64,000 nucleotides of DNA from Polaromonas glacialis. Lineage in GTDB: Bacteria; Pseudomonadota; Gammaproteobacteria; Burkholderiales; Burkholderiaceae_C. A program made the position numbers and the translations under genes. The notes beneath the pieces were generated by a model. It saw nothing but the letters and a program-made list of their open reading frames with translations, searched no databases and was not told the origin of the DNA. Positions 1 to 10,241 of this stretch are shown in pieces (within the stretch, counting starts at the first letter, position 1; the number at the start of each line of letters is the position of its first letter). The DNA is taken from positions 124,001 to 188,000 of the forward strand of contig NZ_KL448325.1 in the NCBI RefSeq assembly GCF_000709345.1. Direction: 5' to 3'.

Positions 1-749
1 GCACCCAGGCGGTGGCCAAGGCAACGCCAGACGGGCACACTCTGCTGATGGCGATCAATACGTTCACCATGGCGCCGGCGATCTACAAGAACGTCAACTA
101 CGACCCCGTGGCAGATTTCGCCCCGGTTACCCAGCTGGCCGAGACCGGCTTTGCGTTTGTGGTGAACCCCTCCGTGCCCGCCAAGGACATGAAATCGCTC
201 ATGGAGCTGGTGAAGAAAAGCGGTGGGAAAATCAACTACGCCTCGCCCGGCAACGGCACGCCGCACCACCTGGCCATGGAGCTATTCAAGTCGCGCCGCC
301 AGCTCGCTATGTTGCACGTGCCCTACAAGGGCATACAAGGCGCTCTGACCGACCTCATGGGCGGCCAGGTACAGATGATGTTCGCCACTGTGCACTCGAC
401 GCGCCCGCTTGAGCAGGCTGGTAAGTTGCGCTTCATTGCCGTGACAGGTGAGGGCCGCAACCCTATCGCGCCAGAAGTGCCGACCTTCAAGGAGCAAGGC
501 ATCAACGAACTGGAAGGGATCGATGCTTGGTACGCCGTGCTGGCGCCTGGCCGCACGCCGCCCAACACCATCGCCCGCCTCAACCGCGACATCGCCAAGG
601 TGATGAACAGCGCCGACATCAAAGCTGACCTCGCAGCCAAAGGGCTGGTCGTGAAGACCTCCACACCGGCCCAACTCGCCAGCGTCATCAGGGGCGACCT
701 GGTGCGCTGGGAAAAGGTCGTCGTTGACGCCCACATCACCGCCGATTGA
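1..749 (+). CDS. Bug/TctC-type solute-binding receptor, 5' end outside the window
   Basis: The frame is open from the first base and continues leftward, so signal peptide and N-terminal lobe are missing; about 248 residues remain of a family that is normally about 320-330. The visible part has the family pattern: AKATPDGHTLL, then a NYASPGNGTPHHLAMELF segment, the VPYKG turn, FATVHSTRP, and the closing region with PEVPTFKEQGI and WYAVLAPGRTPP. Bug proteins are periplasmic and bind small carboxylates, often without their TctAB membrane partners nearby, as here. The gene reads toward the catabolic cluster on the other strand. The ligand cannot be told from sequence. Confidence 0.9.
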   Translation, partial: TQAVAKATPDGHTLLMAINTFTMAPAIYKNVNYDPVADFAPVTQLAETGFAFVVNPSVPAKDMKSLMELVKKSGGKINYASPGNGTPHHLAMELFKSRRQLAMLHVPYKGIQGALTDLMGGQVQMMFATVHSTRPLEQAGKLRFIAVTGEGRNPIAPEVPTFKEQGINELEGIDAWYAVLAPGRTPPNTIARLNRDIAKVMNSADIKADLAAKGLVVKTSTPAQLASVIRGDLVRWEKVVVDAHITAD

Positions 750-859
750 GCGACCGCCAGAATAGACTTTAGCCCTTGCTTGAAAGCATTCGGCGCATGC
801 ACATGTCAAACTGTATAACCCGTCGGCCAAAAACGACGCCAATCAGGGCTTAGGTCATC

Positions 860-1162
860 ATGAAGCTTCATCAACTGCGGAATTTCTTTGCCATCGTCGA
901 AAAGGTAAGCATCAGCGCAGCGGCCAAATACCTCGACATCGCGCAGCCATCGCTGAGCCGCAGCATTCGTAAACTCGAAAAAGAGCTGGGCATTCCCTTG
1001 TCTAAACGGCATGTGCGAGGCCCGGTACTAACACCCTTGGGCACCAAGTTTTCCAAAAGCGCCCGACTTTCCATGATAGAGCTTGAAAAGGGGTCACTTC
1101 AAGAAACGGATCACAGCGTACTACAAGGGCGTTTTCCGAAGTCAAGCAACACTTTCCCCTGA
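860..1162 (+). pseudogene. Truncated LysR-type regulator (DNA-binding domain only)
   Basis: The first roughly 75 residues are a standard LysR winged helix: MKLHQLRNFFAIVE, then AAKYLDIAQPSLSRSIRKLEKELG, then TPLGTKF. After ISMIELEK-like residues the similarity stops, and the frame ends at residue 100, with no effector-binding domain (family length about 300). No continuation of the regulator was found in the next 300 bases in any frame. It is probably the remnant of the regulator for the Bug gene upstream or for the minus-strand cluster. A free HTH fragment could still bind DNA, but a pseudogene is the simplest reading. Confidence 0.75.
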
Positions 1163-1485
1163 CGACCTGCATGCATGGGTCGCCACATTTCCGGGAACCA
1201 GCGGATGGAAGCTGCACCTCTTTTGGACGACAGTGATGAGGAAGAAACACAAGGCGCGGACTGGCTGAACTACAAACGGACATGATTGCTGCGGCTGTTG
1301 GCAGCGGTCCCTGATGAAAGACGCACGCGGGGGCCTCGTTCGTTAATCGAGGTGGCCAAAGGCCACATCCGTACGTTTTCCAGGCATTCCCCGTGCAGGT
1401 CCAACCTTGCTTCATCACTGAAAGCCGTCAAGCGGCGGTAGTCATCAATTCTTTCGTGTCTCGGGATTAGACTGGGAGGGTCGCG
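1163..1485. other. Intergenic stretch, no gene recognised
   Basis: About 320 bases between the broken LysR gene and the CitE-type lyase. Short open frames on both strands show no recognisable family. This may be the eroded remainder of the regulator or an old insertion. Confidence 0.5.
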
Positions 1486-2334
1486 CTATGTGAGATCTGC
1501 CTGGTGCAATGTCTTCTCGGCCAGCCGGATCACAGGCAGATCGACCATGCGACCATCCAGACTGAATGCTTCACCCGAATGCACTTGAGCGGCTTGGATC
1601 ACCCGGCGGGCCCATTCGATCTCGTTCAGGGTCGGCGCAAACGTCTCGTTGACCGGGGCTACCTGTGCCGGATGGATGCACAACTTGCCACCGAAGCCGA
1701 ACGCCCGTGCGCGCCGCACGTCCGCGAGGAGCCGCTCGCGGTTGCCCGTGTCTGTCGTGACCCCGTCGATCGGCGGCGGCAATTGCGCACGCCGTGAGGC
1801 GGCTACCAGAGCAAAGCGTGCGCAGGTAAGTTCAGCCTCTTCTGCTGCGCAACGCATGCCGAGATCGAGCTGAAAATCCAGGTGACCGAAGGCCAGACGA
1901 ACGACCTGCTCCATTGATGCCAATTCGTCCACCGCATCCAGACCGGCAAGCGACTCGACCAGCGCCACAATTGCGGCTTTCGGTCCCAGCGCCGCAGCCG
2001 CAGCGCGCAAAACTTCCGTGGTTTCTGCCTTGGGAACCACCACACCGGCGATGCCTTTGGCAGTCCAGTCCCTGAGTAAACGCAGATCATCGTCATGCCA
2101 AGGCGTGCCGGCAGCGTTGATGCGGACGACTATGCGTGCCAGTTGCGCAGGGCTCATGTCCACCAGCCGCTCAGAGAGTTGATCGCGCGCGCTCTTTTTG
2201 TGGTCTGGCGCCACCGCGTCTTCAAGGTCAAGAATCACGCAACCCGCACCGGACTCCAGTGCCTTTGGGAAACGGTCAGGCCGTGAAGCCGGAACAAACA
2301 GTAGGCTGCGCGCCCGTGCCACTAAAAATGTCAT
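1486..2334 (-). CDS. HpcH/HpaI-CitE family aldolase/lyase (citramalyl-CoA lyase-like)
   Basis: A protein of about 282 residues with the CitE pattern: RSLLFVPASRPDRFPKAL at the N-terminus, ILDLEDAV (metal and CoA-ester site), VRINAAGTPWHDDDL, a VVPKAE strand, and GGKLCIHPAQV near the C-terminus. CitE-like enzymes cleave 3-hydroxy-acyl-CoA thioesters such as citramalyl-CoA or malyl-CoA using Mg2+. The start at 2334 is preferred because GGAG lies 9 bases upstream; an in-frame ATG at 2349 has no such site. It is the last gene of the cluster that includes hydratase, ETF, CoA-transferase and dehydrogenases, which fits a terminal cleavage step giving acetyl-CoA plus a 2-oxoacid. The substrate is inferred. 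Confidence 0.88.
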   Translation of the reverse strand: MTFLVARARSLLFVPASRPDRFPKALESGAGCVILDLEDAVAPDHKKSARDQLSERLVDMSPAQLARIVVRINAAGTPWHDDDLRLLRDWTAKGIAGVVVPKAETTEVLRAAAAALGPKAAIVALVESLAGLDAVDELASMEQVVRLAFGHLDFQLDLGMRCAAEEAELTCARFALVAASRRAQLPPPIDGVTTDTGNRERLLADVRRARAFGFGGKLCIHPAQVAPVNETFAPTLNEIEWARRVIQAAQVHSGEAFSLDGRMVDLPVIRLAEKTLHQADLT

Positions 2335-2426
2335 GTCAGATAACTCCATTGGTGCGCGGCGCGACGACTGTGACGCCGTTTAAGGGCAAGTTGTTATTCA
2401 CCTGGTCAAATCCTCAGCAAAGACAG

Positions 2427-3266
2427 TCACGCCAACTGGGCCGTGGCCATCATGGCCAACTGGCCCTGCGAACCCCGCGCCCAAAGCGTAGCAATTCGAC
2501 CCTCAACCTTTCCAGCCACCGTGAACGGGGCGGTATCAAAGAGCGGGCTCACCGCCTTGAATTCAAACAATTCAACCTCCGCATTGGGAAGCGACTGCTT
2601 CAGATGGTCGAGCAACAGCGTGGCGATGAACGGTCCATGAACGACCAGCCCAGGATACCCCTCCTGCTCGATCGCATAGGGCCGGTCGTAGTGGATGCGG
2701 TGCCCATTGAACGTCAGCGCCGAGTAGCGCATGAGCATCACCGGATCGGGCACCACCTGGCGCGAGAACTGTTCGTCCGTCGGTGCCTGCTTAACCGGCG
2801 CGGCGGGTGCATTGGCAGCCGGCTCACCGCGGTACACAATATCCTGCTCTTCTCGAATGGCCACGCCTTGTCCATCCGAGATGTCGTGTTGAACCTTGAC
2901 GAACACAAGACGACCGCTTCGGCCGTCCTTGCTCTGGATCCCCGTGATGCGGGAGAGGCGTCGGACTTCACTGCCCATGTGCAACGGCCTGAGAAACTGC
3001 AGCCGCCCACCGGCCCACATGCGTCGTGGCAGTGTCACCGGTGGTAAAAATCCACCCCGCAGCGGATGGCCATCCAAACCGATGTTCGATTGTCGTTCGC
3101 CCGGCAGGAAATACAGCCAATGCCACAAGGCAGGTAGTACCCTAACGGCTGCTGCATCCGCAGCACGGTCCAGCGTTGCCAACATGAGCCGCACGGGCGT
3201 CTCGGTCAGGACATCGCCGCTCTCGGCCGACGTTCCCACCCAATCATTCCACTCAACTTGAACCAT
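2427..3266 (-). CDS. FAS1/HTD2-like MaoC-fold acyl-CoA hydratase (mesaconyl-C4-CoA hydratase-like)
   Basis: A protein of 279 residues with the double hot-dog layout of the HTD2/mesaconyl-C4-CoA hydratase group. The N-terminal part has PALWHWLYFLP, a GGFLPPVTLPRRMWAGGRL segment and VKVQHDISD; the second half has LMRYSALTFNGHRIHYDRPYA, the hydratase-2-like stretch with the conserved His and Asp/Tyr, then GLVVHGPF. Family members hydrate enoyl-CoA esters of dicarboxylic acids in itaconate or mesaconate metabolism, or act in fatty-acid dehydration. It sits 9 bases downstream of etfA and immediately before the CitE lyase, so a hydratase-lyase pair is plausible. The exact substrate is inference. 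Confidence 0.85.
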   Translation of the reverse strand: MVQVEWNDWVGTSAESGDVLTETPVRLMLATLDRAADAAAVRVLPALWHWLYFLPGERQSNIGLDGHPLRGGFLPPVTLPRRMWAGGRLQFLRPLHMGSEVRRLSRITGIQSKDGRSGRLVFVKVQHDISDGQGVAIREEQDIVYRGEPAANAPAAPVKQAPTDEQFSRQVVPDPVMLMRYSALTFNGHRIHYDRPYAIEQEGYPGLVVHGPFIATLLLDHLKQSLPNAEVELFEFKAVSPLFDTAPFTVAGKVEGRIATLWARGSQGQLAMMATAQLA

Positions 3267-3275
3267 GGGTGCTCC

Positions 3276-4208
<933 letters not shown>

Positions 4209-4242
4209 GGTGGGGTACTTCCGTGTTTTCTCAGGGTTGTTC

Positions 4243-4992
4243 TTAGATGACTTTGGCTTCGTTGCGCAGCTTGTCCACCAGCGCGGCCACGTCCGCGACC
4301 TTGATGCCGGCGCTGCGCTTGGGCGGCTCGCTCACTTTGAGCGTCTTGATGCGCGGGGCGACATCGACGCCCAGATCGGCTGGCAAGACGCGCTCCAGCG
4401 GCTTTTTCTTGGCCTTCATGATGTTGGGCAGCGTCACGTAGCGCGGCTCGTTCAGGCGCAAATCCGTCGTGATGATCGCCGGCAGCGCCAGCGAGAGCGT
4501 TTCGAGCCCGCCATCGACCTCGCGCGTGACCTTGGCCACGCCGCCCTCCACTTCGACCTTGGAGGCAAACGTCGCTTGGCCCCAGCCCAGCAGGGCAGCT
4601 AACATCTGGCCGGTCTGGTTGCAGTCGTCGTCGATGGCTTGCTTGCCCAGAATGACGAGCTGGGGGGCTTCTTTGTCGACCAGGGCTTTCAAAAGCTTGG
4701 CGACGGCCAGCGGCTGCAGCTCTTCGCTGGTCTCGACCAGGATGGCGCGGTCCGCACCGATGGCCATGGCCGTGCGCAGCGTTTCCTGGCACTGCAGCGG
4801 GCCGCACGAGACGGCGATGACTTCCGTCGCCACGCCCTTTTCCTTCAGGCGCACGGCTTCCTCGATGGCGATCTCGTCAAACGGATTCATGCTCATCTTG
4901 ACGTTGGCGATATCGACACCGCTGCCGTCGGACTTGACACGGACTTTGACGTTGTAATCGACGACGCGCTTGACGGGGACTAGGATCTTCAT
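4243..4992 (-). CDS. etfB: Electron transfer flavoprotein, beta subunit
   Basis: A protein of 249 residues, the usual length, beginning MKILVPVKRVVDYNVKVR and containing the AMP-binding and recognition-loop region: MNPFDEIAIEEAVRLKEKG, LQCQETLRTAMAIGADRAI, VILGKQAIDDDCNQTGQMLA and the C-terminal AKKKPLERV stretch. It forms the heterodimer with EtfA encoded just downstream. The 90 bases upstream separate it from the CaiB CoA-transferase gene and hold no gene. All these genes face the same way, suggesting one transcript. Confidence 0.97.
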   Translation of the reverse strand: MKILVPVKRVVDYNVKVRVKSDGSGVDIANVKMSMNPFDEIAIEEAVRLKEKGVATEVIAVSCGPLQCQETLRTAMAIGADRAILVETSEELQPLAVAKLLKALVDKEAPQLVILGKQAIDDDCNQTGQMLAALLGWGQATFASKVEVEGGVAKVTREVDGGLETLSLALPAIITTDLRLNEPRYVTLPNIMKAKKKPLERVLPADLGVDVAPRIKTLKVSEPPKRSAGIKVADVAALVDKLRNEAKVI

Positions 4993-5082
4993 AAAGAGTC
5001 TTTCAATTTTGGTTGCTTAATTGCGATGCAGTTGTCCAGAATCACTGACTCCAGAGCAACGTGTGTGTTCCAGGGTGAAGCG

Positions 5083-6291
5083 TCAAACCACGCCGTTCGC
5101 CTTTAACTGCAAAAGCTTTTCTTCGGTCAGGCCGAGGAGTGACTGAAGCACCTCCCGGGTCCCTTCGCCCAATTGGGGAGGCGCGCTGCGCACCGGCAGG
5201 CGCTCACCATCGAAGCGGTAGGGCGGCGCCAGCACGTTCACGCTGCCAACCACCGGGTGTGGCTGCGTCGTCACCAGACCCGCATCAGTCGCACGCTTCG
5301 AGGTCAGCGCCTCGTGCAGGCCAAGCACTTCGCCGCACGGAATGCCGGAACGCGCCAATTGCTCGAGCAGATCCTTGCGCTTGCGGCGGCCGAGCTCCCG
5401 GTTGATCTCGGGCATCAGGGCGTTGCGATTCGCCGAGCGAAGGATGTTGGTCTGGAAGCGCTCGTCGGTCGACAGGTCGGGGCGTTCGATCACCTCGGTG
5501 CAAAAGCGCGCGAACTGGCTGTTGTTGCCGACCGTGATCACCAGCGACCCGTCCTCTGCATCGAAGACGCCATAGGGCACGATGGACGGGTGCGCGTTGC
5601 CATACCGCGGTGGGTCTTCGCCTATCAGCAGCGCTTCAAGGCCGCAGTAGGCCGTGATCATCAGGCCGCAGTCGAACAATGCCATCTCGATATGGCGGCC
5701 TGTGCCGGTTTTTTCGCGTTCGAACAGGGCGGCCAGGATGGCCTGCGCCGAGTACATGCCGGTGAACAGGTCGACCGCAGCCACGCCGAACTTCAGCGGC
5801 GGCTGATGGGCTTCGCCGTTGAGCGCCATCAGGCCGGTTTCGCCCTGCACCACGAGATCGTAGCCGGGTCGCGCCGCTTCCGGTCCGGTGCGGTCGTAGC
5901 CGGAAATCGAGCAGTAGATCAGCCCCGGCTGCCCTTCGCGCAGCCGGGCGTGGCCAAGACCGAGTTTTTCCACGCCGCCAAACTTGAAGTTCTGGATCAC
6001 GACGTCACTCTTTTTGACCAGCTCGCGTGCGATTTCCTGGCCCTCAGCGGTCTGCAGGTCGAGCGTGACCGAGCGTTTGTTGCGGTTGACGCTGTTGAAG
6101 TAAGCGGTCTCGGTGGCACCTACGCGCAAGCCCCAGTCGCGGGTGTCATCGCCGCGGCCCGGGTGTTCGACCTTGATCACCTCGGCGCCCAGGTCGGCCA
6201 GCACCATGCCGCACCAGGGACCGGCGAGGATACGGGACAGGTCAAGGACGCGCACACCGGCCAGCGGCAGGGCAGAGTTCAATGCTGACAT
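5083..6291 (-). CDS. CaiB/BaiF family CoA-transferase
   Basis: A protein of 402 residues with the class III CoA-transferase pattern: LAGVRVLDLSRILAGPWCGM at the start, ADLGAEVIKVEHPGRGDDTR, NRNKRSVTLDL, and GYDLVVQGETGLM, where the Asp is the expected catalytic carboxylate. The enzyme moves CoA between carboxylic acids through aspartyl intermediates. The first 13 bases overlap the end of the acyl-CoA dehydrogenase gene upstream (6279-6291), indicating translational coupling. With its neighbours it probably activates a dicarboxylic acid with succinyl-CoA, as in itaconate CoA-transferases; donor and acceptor are inferred. Confidence 0.94.
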   Translation of the reverse strand: MSALNSALPLAGVRVLDLSRILAGPWCGMVLADLGAEVIKVEHPGRGDDTRDWGLRVGATETAYFNSVNRNKRSVTLDLQTAEGQEIARELVKKSDVVIQNFKFGGVEKLGLGHARLREGQPGLIYCSISGYDRTGPEAARPGYDLVVQGETGLMALNGEAHQPPLKFGVAAVDLFTGMYSAQAILAALFEREKTGTGRHIEMALFDCGLMITAYCGLEALLIGEDPPRYGNAHPSIVPYGVFDAEDGSLVITVGNNSQFARFCTEVIERPDLSTDERFQTNILRSANRNALMPEINRELGRRKRKDLLEQLARSGIPCGEVLGLHEALTSKRATDAGLVTTQPHPVVGSVNVLAPPYRFDGERLPVRSAPPQLGEGTREVLQSLLGLTEEKLLQLKANGVV

Positions 6292-7463
6292 GGCTGCTCC
6301 AGGCGTACGGAAGTCTGTTTCGGGCCTGCAGCCGTCTGCCTACCGAGCGCGATGAAACGCTGCATGTGATGGTCTTCGTCGCCCAGCTGGTGGTCGATCA
6401 TCACCAGGCGCTTGGCGTAGTGGGCCAGCGGCAGCTCCCAGCTCATGCCGATGCCGCCGTGCATCTGGATGCTTTCCTCGGCCACCAGGGTGCCGATGCG
6501 CCCGATGCTGACCTTGGCGGCCGACAGCGCGCGCTCGCGCGTCAGCCGGTCGGCACCCAACGCGGCAGCGGCATTGATGACGGCCGAGCGGGCCTGTTCG
6601 ATCTCCAGCAGCAGGTCCGCCATGCGGTGCTGCAGCGCCTGGAAGCTGCCGATGAGCAGGCCGAACTGCTTGCGCGTTCGCAGATAGTCGAGCGTGGCGG
6701 CCTTGGCCGCCTCCATCGCGCCCAGGCTTTCGGCGCACAGCGCCAGCACGCCGCGGCCAATGGCCCGTTCCAGCGTGGCGTAACCCTGGTCTTCGGCGCC
6801 CAGCAGCGCATCGGCGCCCAGCACCACGCCATTGAGCGTCAGCTCGGCGGCGCGGCCCCCGTCGATCAGGGGATAGCCGCGCACGCTCAAGCCGGGCGCG
6901 CTCGCGGGCACCAGGAACAGCGAAATGCCGGACTCGTCGTCCACGGCACCTGCGCTGCGTGCGGAAACCACGAACAGATCGGCTTGCTCGCCCTGCAGCA
7001 CGACGGCCTTGGCGCCGTCCAGCACCCAGCCGTCGCCGCTGCGCTGAGCGCGGGTTTGAACGTGCGTGAGTTCGTAGTGCGTCTCGGGCTCGTCATGGGC
7101 GAAGGCGGCGATGGTGCTGCCGCTGATGATCGCAGCCAGCACGGCTTTCTGCCCGTCGTTGCCATCTGCAGCAATCGCTTCGCCGGCCATCACGGCGCCT
7201 AGCAGCGGCTCGACCACCAGGCCGTGACCCAGCGCCTCGAAGACCACGGCCACGTCAAAGCCCACGCCGCCAAAGCCGCCGTCGGCTTCGCTGAACAGCG
7301 CGCCGATCACGCCCAATTCGGCGAACTGCTGCCAGATCTTGGGGCTGAAGCCGTGCGCCGACTTGGCGATGCGGTCGCGCGTCTCGAACGCGTACTGCTC
7401 GGCGATGAAACGGTTCAGGCTGTCGGCGAGCATGCGCCGGTCATCGGTGTGTTCGAAGTTCAT
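6279..7463 (-). CDS. Acyl-CoA dehydrogenase
   Basis: A protein of 394 residues with the three-domain acyl-CoA dehydrogenase layout: N-terminal helical domain (MNFEHTDDRRMLADSLNRF, FGGVGFDVAVVFEALG), beta domain (WVLDGAKAVVLQGEQAD) and C-terminal helical domain (RKQFGLLIGSFQALQHRMADL, ESIQMHGGIGMSWELPLAHYAKRL). The usual Glu at the FEG position near residue 370 is not evident, as in several group members that act on branched or ring substrates. It is 15 bases downstream of the second, frameshifted dehydrogenase, and such paired genes commonly encode heteromeric enzymes. Electrons would go to EtfAB. Confidence 0.93.
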   Translation of the reverse strand: MNFEHTDDRRMLADSLNRFIAEQYAFETRDRIAKSAHGFSPKIWQQFAELGVIGALFSEADGGFGGVGFDVAVVFEALGHGLVVEPLLGAVMAGEAIAADGNDGQKAVLAAIISGSTIAAFAHDEPETHYELTHVQTRAQRSGDGWVLDGAKAVVLQGEQADLFVVSARSAGAVDDESGISLFLVPASAPGLSVRGYPLIDGGRAAELTLNGVVLGADALLGAEDQGYATLERAIGRGVLALCAESLGAMEAAKAATLDYLRTRKQFGLLIGSFQALQHRMADLLLEIEQARSAVINAAAALGADRLTRERALSAAKVSIGRIGTLVAEESIQMHGGIGMSWELPLAHYAKRLVMIDHQLGDEDHHMQRFIALGRQTAAGPKQTSVRLEQPCQH

Positions 7464-7477
7464 GAGGTGCTCTCTCC

Positions 7478-8687
7478 TTACAGGCCGAGGATCATCTTGG
7501 AAATGATGTTCTTCTGGATTTCATTGGAACCGCCGAAGATCGACAGCTTGCGGTTGTTGAAGTATTTGGCTGCCGCAGACGCGGCCCAGGCCGGGCCGAC
7601 CGGCGCGCCGGCGTAGCCTTCTTGCAGCGCCTCGGCAACGAAGGGCCGCGCGTAGGGACCCATCGCGCGCCGCGCCAGCGACGAAATCTCTTGGCGGATC
7701 TCGGTGTCGCGGATCTTGAGCATCGAGCTTTCAGCGCCCGGTACGCCGCCGCCGGCCACGGCCGCGATCACGCGCAGATTGGTGGTCTTCATGTTTTCCA
7801 AGTCGATCTCGACGCGGGCCATGCGCGCGGCGAAGGCCGGGTCTTCGGCCAGCGGCCGGCCGTTCTTCGTCTGCTTTGCGGCGATGGCCTTGAGCTGCTC
7901 CAGCGCGGCCACCGAGAAGCCGACACCGGCGATGTTGGTGCGCTCGTAGGTCAGCAGGTACTTGGCGCAGGTCCAGCCCTTGTTCTCTTCGCCCACCAGG
8001 TTCTCGGCCGGCACGCGCACGTCGGAGAAGAACACTTCGTTGACTTCATGCTCACCGTCCAGAGTGATGATCGGTCGCACCTCGACGCCGGGCGCCTTCA
8101 TGTCGACCAGCAAGAAACTAATGCCTTCCTGCTTCTTGGCCTCGCGGTTGGTCCGTACCAGGCAAAAGATCATGTCGGCGTGCTGGCCGAGCGTGGTCCA
8201 GGTCTTCTGGCCGTTGACGATGAAGTGCTCGCCTCCGGCGTCCATGGCGCGCACGGCCGATGTCTTGACCGAGGCCAGGTCGGAACCCGCGCCAGGCTCC
8301 GAATACCCCCTGGCACCACCAGTCCGAGCCGTCGAGGATGCGCGGCAGCCAGTGGCGCTTTTGCGCTTCACTGCCGTACTTAATTAAGACGGGTCCCAGC
8401 ATGTTGACGCCGAAGGGCACAATGCGCGGCGCATGGGCCAGCGCGCATTCATTCTCGAAGATGAACTTCTCGATCGCGCTCCAGCCGGGGCCGCCGTACG
8501 CTTCGGGCCAGTGGTTGGCGAGCCAGCCGCGCTCATTGAGGAGGGCGTGCCATTCCTGCATGTCGGCCTTGCCGAGGTGCATGCCGCTGGCGACCTTGCC
8601 GGACAGGCGGGCCGGCAGCCGGGTGGCCAGAAAGTCGCGCACTTCATTGCGCAAGGCTTCTTCTTGGAGGGTGAAGTTCAGGTCCAT
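7478..8687 (-). pseudogene. Acyl-CoA dehydrogenase, interrupted by one frameshift
   Basis: Two overlapping frames together make a complete family member of about 402 residues. The first frame starts at 8687 (MDLNFTLQEEALRNEVRDF) and runs properly to GSDWWCQG; the second resumes with YSEPGAGSDLASVKT, the flavin-binding signature, and continues to FGGSNEIQKNIISKMILGL at 7478. The shift falls at the run of five C on the plus strand, 8306-8310; removing one base restores the exact YSEPGAGSD motif, and the total span is 3n+1. This is a recent inactivation, a sequencing error in a homopolymer, or, less likely, a tolerated slippage site. Nothing else in the gene is damaged. Confidence 0.9.
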
Positions 8688-8976
8688 GTCGTGTCTTCAG
8701 TGGGTTGAGGACAGAGCGAAAAATGCCGTGCAATTTCGCGGTCTGCCCCGCTAAAGTTTCAGTAAATCTCGAATAGGCCCGATCGCCACAAGTCCCTGGT
8801 GGCGCGAACGTTCATTGACTTGATTGAGGAAAAGCCTGGCATGACCCGCGCGAGCAGTGCACTCGCTCGATGAAGGAGCGCACGATTTACGGCTTGACTG
8901 GCCAGCAACGTAGACAAGACGCACTGCCCATGTGCTGATTGAGTCATTCACACCACCAAAAATTAAGTCATTCGGT
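8688..8976. other. Intergenic region between dehydrogenase and hydrolase genes
   Basis: About 290 bases with only short overlapping frames and no recognisable protein. It probably contains the promoter of the minus-strand cluster that starts at 8687, but no clear -35/-10 pair stands out. Confidence 0.45.
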
Positions 8977-10077
8977 TTATGTCATTCGGTACCAGACGAC
9001 GCCATCGGCATCGACGTCCTTTGCCACTTTGTTGCGGTGAAGCAGGTAGTTCAAGTGGGCCACGCTCTCGCCCGTGGCCATGCTCAGCAAGTTGGGCTCG
9101 GAGCCTATCGGTTGACTGAACAACTCGCCAAATACATCGACCGCTCGCCTGGGTTCGGCAAGTGCCAAACACAATCGATCCAGTGCCTGGTGTTGACTGC
9201 GCGCCAGGTAGTCAAGCCGCGCGTGCAGTCCGTGAAACGGTTCGTTGTGGGAGGGCAGAACAAGGACATCGTCCGGCACCTCCCGCCGCAGCTTGTCCAG
9301 CGAAGCCAGCCAGTCACTCATGGGGTCGGCATCGGGCTCGGTCGGAAATACAGAAACATTCGATGAAATCCGGGGCAATACCTGGTCGCCGGAAATCAGC
9401 AGCTTGAGCGCTGCGCTGTAAAAACAGGCATGCTCCGGCGAATGCCCATTGCCCACAATGACTTGCCATTCATGGTCACCTATTTTCAGCAACTCGCCAT
9501 CATGCAGGCGACGATAGCTGTCGGGCAGCGTATGCACAAATTTGCCAAAGCTTCCAAAACGGGCACGGTAGTTCTCAAGCTTCTTATCGTCCCAACCAGC
9601 CCGTCTATAGAAGTTGATCCCATCGCGCGGTGCTTCCCGTCCCGTGTCGGCCGCCAGCACCCGGCACGTCAAGTATTCGAGCCGCGTCATCCACAGGCGG
9701 CAGTCAAACCTGCGCGTCAGCCAACCCGCCATACCTACGTGGTCGGGATGCATGTGCGTGACCAGCAAACGCGTCAAGCCACCGTTTTCCATCGCGCCAT
9801 CATGTCCAAAGAGGGTATGCCAGGCTGCGGCAGTTTCATCCGTCTGCAGGCCACTGTCGAAAGCGGCCCAGCCGTCGCCATCACGCACTGCCCAAAGATT
9901 GATGTGATTGAGCGCTAACGGCAGCGGCATGCGCAGCCACAGGACGCCTGGTGCAACCTCGCGCGCCAATCCCACTCGCGGCGCCTTGCCGCACGGGTAG
10001 TCGAGAACGGGCTTGACGCTGGAGTGATTAATGAAAGTTTCTTCGATCATTTGCAGGTGCTGTCTGTTAGACAGCAT
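8977..10077 (-). CDS. MBL-fold metallo-hydrolase
   Basis: A protein of 366 residues with the metallo-beta-lactamase fold. The metal motif is THMHPDHVG (HxHxDH) near residue 107; further ligands are likely in GNGHSPEHACFY and LISGDQVLP, and the late His in LPSHNEPFHG. This C-terminally extended form (LDYLARSQHQALDRL onward) resembles the glyoxalase-II/lactonase-like hydrolases often found in acyl-CoA catabolic clusters, where they may act as thioesterases or lactonases. The start at 10077 has AGGA eight bases upstream. It is transcribed alone or from the Ldh gene 164 bases upstream. The substrate is unknown. Confidence 0.9.
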   Translation of the reverse strand: MLSNRQHLQMIEETFINHSSVKPVLDYPCGKAPRVGLAREVAPGVLWLRMPLPLALNHINLWAVRDGDGWAAFDSGLQTDETAAAWHTLFGHDGAMENGGLTRLLVTHMHPDHVGMAGWLTRRFDCRLWMTRLEYLTCRVLAADTGREAPRDGINFYRRAGWDDKKLENYRARFGSFGKFVHTLPDSYRRLHDGELLKIGDHEWQVIVGNGHSPEHACFYSAALKLLISGDQVLPRISSNVSVFPTEPDADPMSDWLASLDKLRREVPDDVLVLPSHNEPFHGLHARLDYLARSQHQALDRLCLALAEPRRAVDVFGELFSQPIGSEPNLLSMATGESVAHLNYLLHRNKVAKDVDADGVVWYRMT

Positions 10078-10241
10078 TTATTTGGTCCTAGGCTAGGCAG
10101 GATTTTCAAGGAGCACGTCGAATGCTTTCTGCCGGTGCGATAAGCCAGTGGTGCAGTCGCTGGCGCAGATTGGATCGATCAATATCTTGGCTTAAAGAAA
10201 CGGCACCTTCAAAGGCTTGTAAAGATCTCCACACCTACGTG

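Noticed and set aside
5173..6288. Plus-strand frame of 371 codons over the CaiB gene
   Set aside because: Shadow of the CoA-transferase; no recognisable protein.
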